Shown one piece after another: positions 59,968-64,000 of a DNA stretch of 64,000 nt (the stretch's first letter is position 1; every line of letters begins with the position of its first letter). The position numbers were made by a program, and so were the translations under genes. This stretch comes from DUPU01 sp050952465 (GTDB taxonomy: Bacteria > Bacillota > Dehalobacteriia > Dehalobacteriales > Dehalobacteriaceae): positions 62,001 to 126,000 of the forward strand of contig JBMNKZ010000014.1 of NCBI GenBank assembly GCA_050952465.1, read 5' to 3'. The notes under the pieces were generated by a model. The model was not told where the DNA came from. It saw only the letters and a list, made by a program, of their open reading frames with translations, and ran no database searches.

Positions 59968-60819
59968 ATGATCAGTTACTTATGCAAAAGTTTAGGAGTA
60001 TCACGTTCTGGATACTATAACTATTTCTCTTCAAAATCTCAGAATGCAAGACAAAAACGTGATGTAAAAGATGAATCGGTTAGGGACATTATCTTGAAGG
60101 CATTTAACTTTAAAAGGCGTAAGAAAGGTGCTAGACAAATTAAGATGACTCTAAAAGGTGAATTTGGAATCATTTACAACTTGAAGCGTATCCGAAGGAT
60201 TATGAAGAAATATGATATTGTCTGCCCTATAAGAAAAGCAAACCCCTATAGAAGGATGATGAAAGCCACACAGGAGCACAGAGCGCTTCCTAACTTATTA
60301 AATAGACAATTCAAGCAGAATATCCCAGGAAAGGTACTGCTTACAGACATAACATACTTGTTTTACGGTAATGGCAAAAAAGCATATTTATCCACTGTTA
60401 AGGATGGATCTACTAACGAAATTCTAGCATATCATCTTTCTGATAAAATGACCTTGGATATAGCAACCGAAACAATACATAAATTAGCAAATAACAAGCA
60501 AGTGAATTTGGCGAAGGACGCATTTATCCACTCAGATCAAGGCTCACACTATACAAGCCCTGTTTTTCAAGCCTTAGTACGAAGCTATGATCTAAATCAA
60601 TCCATGTCCAGACGAGGCAACTGCTGGGACAATGCACCGCAAGAATCCTTCTTTGGACACTTCAAAGATGAGACTTATATAAAGCCATGCCAATCACTGT
60701 GTGAACTTGGACAAGAAATAGACGACTATATAATCTATTATAACAATTATAGGTATCAGTGGGGACTAAATAAAATGACCCCTGTACAGTACAGGGATCA
60801 TCTACTTAAAACAGCTTAG
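59968..60819 (+). CDS. IS3-family transposase OrfB (integrase core)
   Basis: 283 residues from the first ATG. HTH_21 segment (RRKKGARQIKMTLKGEFGI, LKRIRRIMKKYDI) and rve integrase core with the DDE triad: LLTDITYLF, IHSDQGSHYTS and NAPQESFFGHFKDE. The frame is open upstream back to the A8 run in orfA and lies in -1 relative to it, so the active enzyme is probably an OrfAB fusion made by programmed frameshifting. Intact. Confidence 0.93.
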   Translation: MISYLCKSLGVSRSGYYNYFSSKSQNARQKRDVKDESVRDIILKAFNFKRRKKGARQIKMTLKGEFGIIYNLKRIRRIMKKYDIVCPIRKANPYRRMMKATQEHRALPNLLNRQFKQNIPGKVLLTDITYLFYGNGKKAYLSTVKDGSTNEILAYHLSDKMTLDIATETIHKLANNKQVNLAKDAFIHSDQGSHYTSPVFQALVRSYDLNQSMSRRGNCWDNAPQESFFGHFKDETYIKPCQSLCELGQEIDDYIIYYNNYRYQWGLNKMTPVQYRDHLLKTA

Positions 60820-60889
60820 TCTTTTTTATTGTGTCCTTGACAAAGGGTACATTTTAAATTTTGGTCAGCTCTTTTTGATATAACTAAAT

Positions 60890-61819
60890 TTAATACAAAT
60901 CTGTAGACAGATATCTTTCTCCGGTATCCGGCAAAAGTACCACAATTGTTTTACCGGTGTTCTCCGGCCTTTTAGCCACCAGGGATGCTGCATAGGCAGC
61001 CGCTCCTGAGGAAATCCCTACCAGAAGGCCTTCCGTTTTTGTCAGGTTTCTGGTTGTCTCATAGGCATCTTCATTTTTCACAGGAATTACCTCATCGATA
61101 ATCTCCCTGTTCAGGATATCAGGAACAAATCCGGCGCCAATGCCCTGAATTTTATTGCCCGGCCCAGGTTTCCCGCCGGAAAGCACCGGCGATACGGCAG
61201 GTTCCACCGCAATGATTTTTATGTTGGGATTCTTCTTTTTTAAGACTTCCCCTACCCCGGTGATGGTACCTCCGGAACCCACTCCGGCCACAAAAATATC
61301 AATTTTGCCATCCGTATCATTCCATATTTCTAATGCCGTGGTATTTCGATGGCTTTCCGGGTTAGCCGGGTTCTCGAATTGCTGGGGAATAAAAGCATGC
61401 GGAATCTCTGCAGCAAGCTCATTTGCCTTTTTTATAGCACCGGTCATTCCTTCTGCTCCAGGTGTCAGAACCAATTCCGCTCCCAATGCCTTCAAAAGAT
61501 TTCTTCTTTCCTGACTCATCGTCTCCGGCATTGTTAGGATTAGTCGGTAACCTCTGGCCGCAGAAACAAAGGCAAGCGCGACACCGGTATTACCGCTGGT
61601 GGGTTCAATAATCACCGTGTCCTGATTAATTAAGCCCTTTTCCTCGGCAGCCACAATCATACCGTATCCGATCCGGTCTTTCACACTACCGGCCGGGTTG
61701 AAGTATTCCAGTTTTGCTATCAATTTAGCACTAAGACTATGTTTCTTATTAAAATTTCTGAGTTCTAACAAAGGAGTATTTCCAATTAAGTCAGTAAGAT
61801 TTTTTACGATCTTGGCCAT
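60890..61819 (-). CDS. cysK: Cysteine synthase (O-acetylserine sulfhydrylase)
   Basis: About 309 residues. PLP lysine in YFNPAGSVKDRIGYGM (about residue 44), substrate loop EPTSGNTGVALAF, PLP-phosphate loop VGSGGTITGVGE, and GISSGAAAYAA. Makes cysteine from O-acetylserine and sulfide. Start ATG 61819, seven bases after GGGAGG; larE stops at 61822, so the genes overlap or abut. Third gene of metY-larE-cysK. Confidence 0.95.
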   Translation of the reverse strand: MAKIVKNLTDLIGNTPLLELRNFNKKHSLSAKLIAKLEYFNPAGSVKDRIGYGMIVAAEEKGLINQDTVIIEPTSGNTGVALAFVSAARGYRLILTMPETMSQERRNLLKALGAELVLTPGAEGMTGAIKKANELAAEIPHAFIPQQFENPANPESHRNTTALEIWNDTDGKIDIFVAGVGSGGTITGVGEVLKKKNPNIKIIAVEPAVSPVLSGGKPGPGNKIQGIGAGFVPDILNREIIDEVIPVKNEDAYETTRNLTKTEGLLVGISSGAAAYAASLVAKRPENTGKTIVVLLPDTGERYLSTDLY

Positions 61820-61821
61820 CA

Positions 61822-62664
61822 TCACGCCTCCCGTAATATTTTATCAGTAAACTTGTTCATGCTCCCGGTTCGGTATCCCTGTAAATCCATACTCACATAG
61901 GTAAAACCGATTTTTATAAATTCCTCGGCAATTTGATCCATTAAATCAGCGTCAAAAAATTTGTGACGTGCTTCTTTAGCTACTTCAATCCGGGCCAAAT
62001 TGCTATGACAGCGTACTCTAACCTGGAGGAAACCCAAACCTTGCAAGTATTCTTCTGCTTTATCCACCATCTGAAGTTTTTCCCTGGTGATCTTATCTCC
62101 TACAGGAAATCGGGTTGCAAGACAAGCAAAAGCAGGCTTATTCCAAGTGGGAAGTCCCATTTCCCGGGAGAGAACCCGAATCTCATTCTTGGTCATCCCA
62201 GCCTCCTTAAGCGGGCTAATAATGCCTAATTTTTGTAAAGCCTTCATGCCCGGCCGGTAGTCTGAAAGATCATCCTGATTGGATCCATCTGCCACATGGT
62301 CAATCCCATTTTCCTGGGAAAGTTTTTTAATTTGAGAGAATAATTCTTTTTTGCATAAATAACATCTGTCCGAAGGATTATCCGAAAAGCCCGGTACTTG
62401 AAATTCGTCGAAAAGCAAAACCCGATGATTAACGCCCAGGCATTTTACGTAATCTTCTGCTTCCCGGAACTCCCTGTCCGGAAAAGTCGTAGTCCGGGCA
62501 GTCACGGCCAAAAGCCGATCTTTTAAAACTTCATGGGCAACCTTTAAGAGAAAGGTACTGTCTACCCCTCCGGAGAAAGCCACAGTTAACTGCTGCAACG
62601 AATTGATATTCTCCTTAAGCCGCGCTAATTTTTCTTTTGGTAATTTTTCTATCTCCTCTATCAT
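61822..62664 (-). CDS. larE: ATP-dependent sacrificial sulfur transferase LarE
   Basis: 280 residues. N-terminal PP-loop AMP-forming domain TVAFSGGVDSTFLLKVAH. RCYLCKKELF (CxxC) and NKPAFACLATRFP supply three cysteines. LarE of Lactobacillus donates the sulfur of its own Cys to the nickel-pincer cofactor of lactate racemase. Variants with three cysteines carry a [4Fe-4S] cluster and can act catalytically; the three seen here fit that type. No larB or larC is nearby; it lies between metY and cysK. ATG 62664, one base after metY. Confidence 0.92.
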   Translation of the reverse strand: MIEEIEKLPKEKLARLKENINSLQQLTVAFSGGVDSTFLLKVAHEVLKDRLLAVTARTTTFPDREFREAEDYVKCLGVNHRVLLFDEFQVPGFSDNPSDRCYLCKKELFSQIKKLSQENGIDHVADGSNQDDLSDYRPGMKALQKLGIISPLKEAGMTKNEIRVLSREMGLPTWNKPAFACLATRFPVGDKITREKLQMVDKAEEYLQGLGFLQVRVRCHSNLARIEVAKEARHKFFDADLMDQIAEEFIKIGFTYVSMDLQGYRTGSMNKFTDKILREA

Positions 62665-62665
62665 A

Positions 62666-63958
62666 TTATTTCCCCGTTGCTTTTTCCAATGCCTGGTCTA
62701 AATCCCAAATAAGATCATCCACATCTTCAATGCCAATAGAGAGTCTAACCATATCCGGGCTGACACCGGCAGAAATCTGCTCCTCTTCTGAAAGCTGGGA
62801 GTGGGTGGTGCTCCCGGGATGAATCACCAGGGATTTAGCATCCGCTACATTAGCCAAGAGTGAAAAGATTTTTACATGATCAATGAATTTCCGCCCCGCT
62901 TCAATACCCCCCTTTATACCAAAAGTGAATATGGAGCCGGAACCTTTAGGTAGATACTTTTGAGCTAAAGGATAATATTTGCTGGAAGGTAAGCTGGGGT
63001 AGTTCACCCAAGTAACCGAAGGATGTTCATCAAGATATTGGGCTATTTTCTTGGCATTGGCTACATGCTTTTCCACCCTTAAGGACAGTGTTTCCAGACC
63101 CTGCAGCAACAGAAAAGAATTAAAGGGGCTGATACAAGCACCCATATCTCTTAGAAGTTGCACCCTGAGCTTCGTAATATAAGCCAAAGGCCCTAAAGCT
63201 TCTGCATATTTCATCCCATGATAACTGGGATCCGGTTCGGTTAATTCAGGAAATCTACCACTTTTAGCCCAATCAAATTTCCCCGAATCAACCACCACCC
63301 CGCCGATAGAGGTGCCATGACCGCCAAGGAATTTGGTTGCAGAATGAATCACGATATCTGCCCCAAATTCAATGGGTCTGATCAGGTAGGGAGTCCCGAA
63401 GGTATTGTCAATGATTAAGGGAATTCCATTTTCATGGGCAATAGCTGCAACTGCCTCAATATCCGTAATATTGATACCGGGGTTACCTAAGGTTTCAATA
63501 TAAATGGCCTTAGTTTTTTCATTCACTGCCTGTCGAAAGTTCTCCGGCTCATCTGGATCCACAAAGATGGTCTTAATGCCCAATCTCGGTAGAGTGTTAG
63601 CAAACAGATTGTAAGTTCCCCCGTAAAGAGTACTGGCAGAGATAATTTCATCTCCCGCCCCTGCAATATTTAGAATAGCATATGTAACTGCGGCCGAACC
63701 CGATGCCAAAGCCAGAGCACCTACCCCCCCTTCCAAGGCAGCGATCCTTTGCTCAAAGACATCAGTAGTTGGATTCATGATCCTAGTATAGATATTCCCG
63801 GATTCCTCAAGGCTAAATAGTTTCGACGCATGTTCTGCATCCCGAAAAACATAAGACGTAGTTTGATAAATAGGCACAGCACGAGACCCAGTGGTAGGAT
63901 CGGCTGTTTGCCCGGCATGTACTTGCAGTGTGTCAAATTTAAATTTTCTTTCACTCAT
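62666..63958 (-). CDS. metY: O-acetylhomoserine sulfhydrylase (homocysteine synthase)
   Basis: 430 residues, a Cys/Met metabolism PLP enzyme. FDTLQVHAGQTADPTTGSRAVPIYQTTSYVF at the N-terminus, GNIYTRIMNPTTDVFEQRIAALE, the PLP lysine in HSATKFLGGHGTSIGG, and the long insertion typical of MetY rather than MetB/MetC. Makes homocysteine from O-acetylhomoserine and sulfide. Start ATG 63958; GTG 63970 also in frame. First gene of the sulfur operon in this window. Any leader lies beyond the right edge. Confidence 0.93.
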   Translation of the reverse strand: MSERKFKFDTLQVHAGQTADPTTGSRAVPIYQTTSYVFRDAEHASKLFSLEESGNIYTRIMNPTTDVFEQRIAALEGGVGALALASGSAAVTYAILNIAGAGDEIISASTLYGGTYNLFANTLPRLGIKTIFVDPDEPENFRQAVNEKTKAIYIETLGNPGINITDIEAVAAIAHENGIPLIIDNTFGTPYLIRPIEFGADIVIHSATKFLGGHGTSIGGVVVDSGKFDWAKSGRFPELTEPDPSYHGMKYAEALGPLAYITKLRVQLLRDMGACISPFNSFLLLQGLETLSLRVEKHVANAKKIAQYLDEHPSVTWVNYPSLPSSKYYPLAQKYLPKGSGSIFTFGIKGGIEAGRKFIDHVKIFSLLANVADAKSLVIHPGSTTHSQLSEEEQISAGVSPDMVRLSIGIEDVDDLIWDLDQALEKATGK

Positions 63959-64000
63959 TCCTAATATCACCCCTTATTATCCATTAAGAATTCTCTCTTA

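Larger units (their letters stand above)
59373..60876 (+). mobile_element. IS3-family insertion sequence (IS150-like)
   Basis: About 1.5 kb. The ends match as inverted repeats: left AAAAAGAGCTAACC ... AAAATGTACCCT (59373-59404), and the right end (60876 back to about 60845) reads AAAAAGAGCTGACC ... AAAATGTACCCT on the minus strand, with GACAC further inside on both. Contains orfA and orfB in -1 relation. No convincing short target duplication seen. Inserted upstream of the T-box promoter and at the 3' side of cysK, without breaking a gene. Confidence 0.85.

Noticed and set aside
1..64000. tRNA and rRNA genes, CRISPR arrays, prophage or conjugation genes
   Set aside because: None seen on reading both strands; only the two insertion sequences represent mobile DNA.

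Overview
The window reads as a chromosomal segment of an anaerobic, probably spore-forming low-GC Firmicute of the class Clostridia, most likely a Peptococcaceae-type organism. This is inferred from the split glycine decarboxylase (GcvPA/GcvPB), an iron-sulfur type PurF, a PurR-box, a T-box, glycine and Mn2+ riboswitches, an [FeFe] hydrogenase of the group B type, LysM and small cysteine-rich proteins typical of sporulating clostridia, and strong Shine-Dalgarno sites with frequent GTG/TTG starts. No rRNA, tRNA or CRISPR array was found. Most genes lie on the minus strand.

Layout by region. 1-3839: glycine cleavage operon gcvT-gcvH-gcvPA-gcvPB (minus; gcvPB runs off the left edge). 3858-5965: a DDE insertion sequence sits between gcvT and its tandem glycine riboswitch, so the riboswitch, its terminator and promoter are now about 1.8 kb from the operon. 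6000-7652: Na/Pi cotransporter. 8014-16124: purine operon purE-B-F-M-N-H-D behind a promoter and a PurR-type inverted operator. 16152-22049: O-antigen-ligase-like membrane protein, small hydrophobic Cys-rich proteins, two unknown small proteins, an MgtC-GNAT fusion, TerC and a six-LysM protein.

22090-28904: a compact seven-gene lasso peptide cluster of the paeninodin/pseudomycoidin type (order C-A-K-B1-B2-N-D on the minus strand). It includes an intact 45-residue precursor gene that is shorter than usual gene-calling thresholds. This is the most exciting item in the window. The predicted product is a 21-residue core starting with Asn, with a 9-residue Asn1-Asp9 ring and a C-terminal Ser that the kinase and nucleotidyltransferase could modify.

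29056-34711: MoaD/ThiS-like and DUF1858 redox proteins, a lipoprotein, a DUF4846 protein and a TrpXYZ-like ABC transporter with an unusual repeat-bearing leader and attenuator. 34763-44632: methyltransferase, cardiolipin synthase, a DUF5685/J-domain/membrane-protein trio, AEC transporter, group B [FeFe] hydrogenase, GIY-YIG nuclease and a secreted NHL-repeat protein. 44980-51264: copper homeostasis cluster (small membrane protein, HMA-SafE-cupredoxin fusion, CopA, response regulator, sensor kinase). 51432-55755: glutamate-synthase-like FMN protein, FdhD, and a TMEM165-type Mn exporter under a Mn2+ riboswitch.

55910-63958: sulfur amino acid region. A cysteine-type ABC importer lies behind a T-box whose specifier reads as TGC (Cys). 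An IS3-family element follows, then a metY-larE-cysK operon. Import, sulfhydrylation and an ATP-dependent sulfur transferase are thus grouped. Three families of dispersed repeats (a GATTCATGAATC palindrome in three copies, and two structured repeats in two copies each) are spread over the window.
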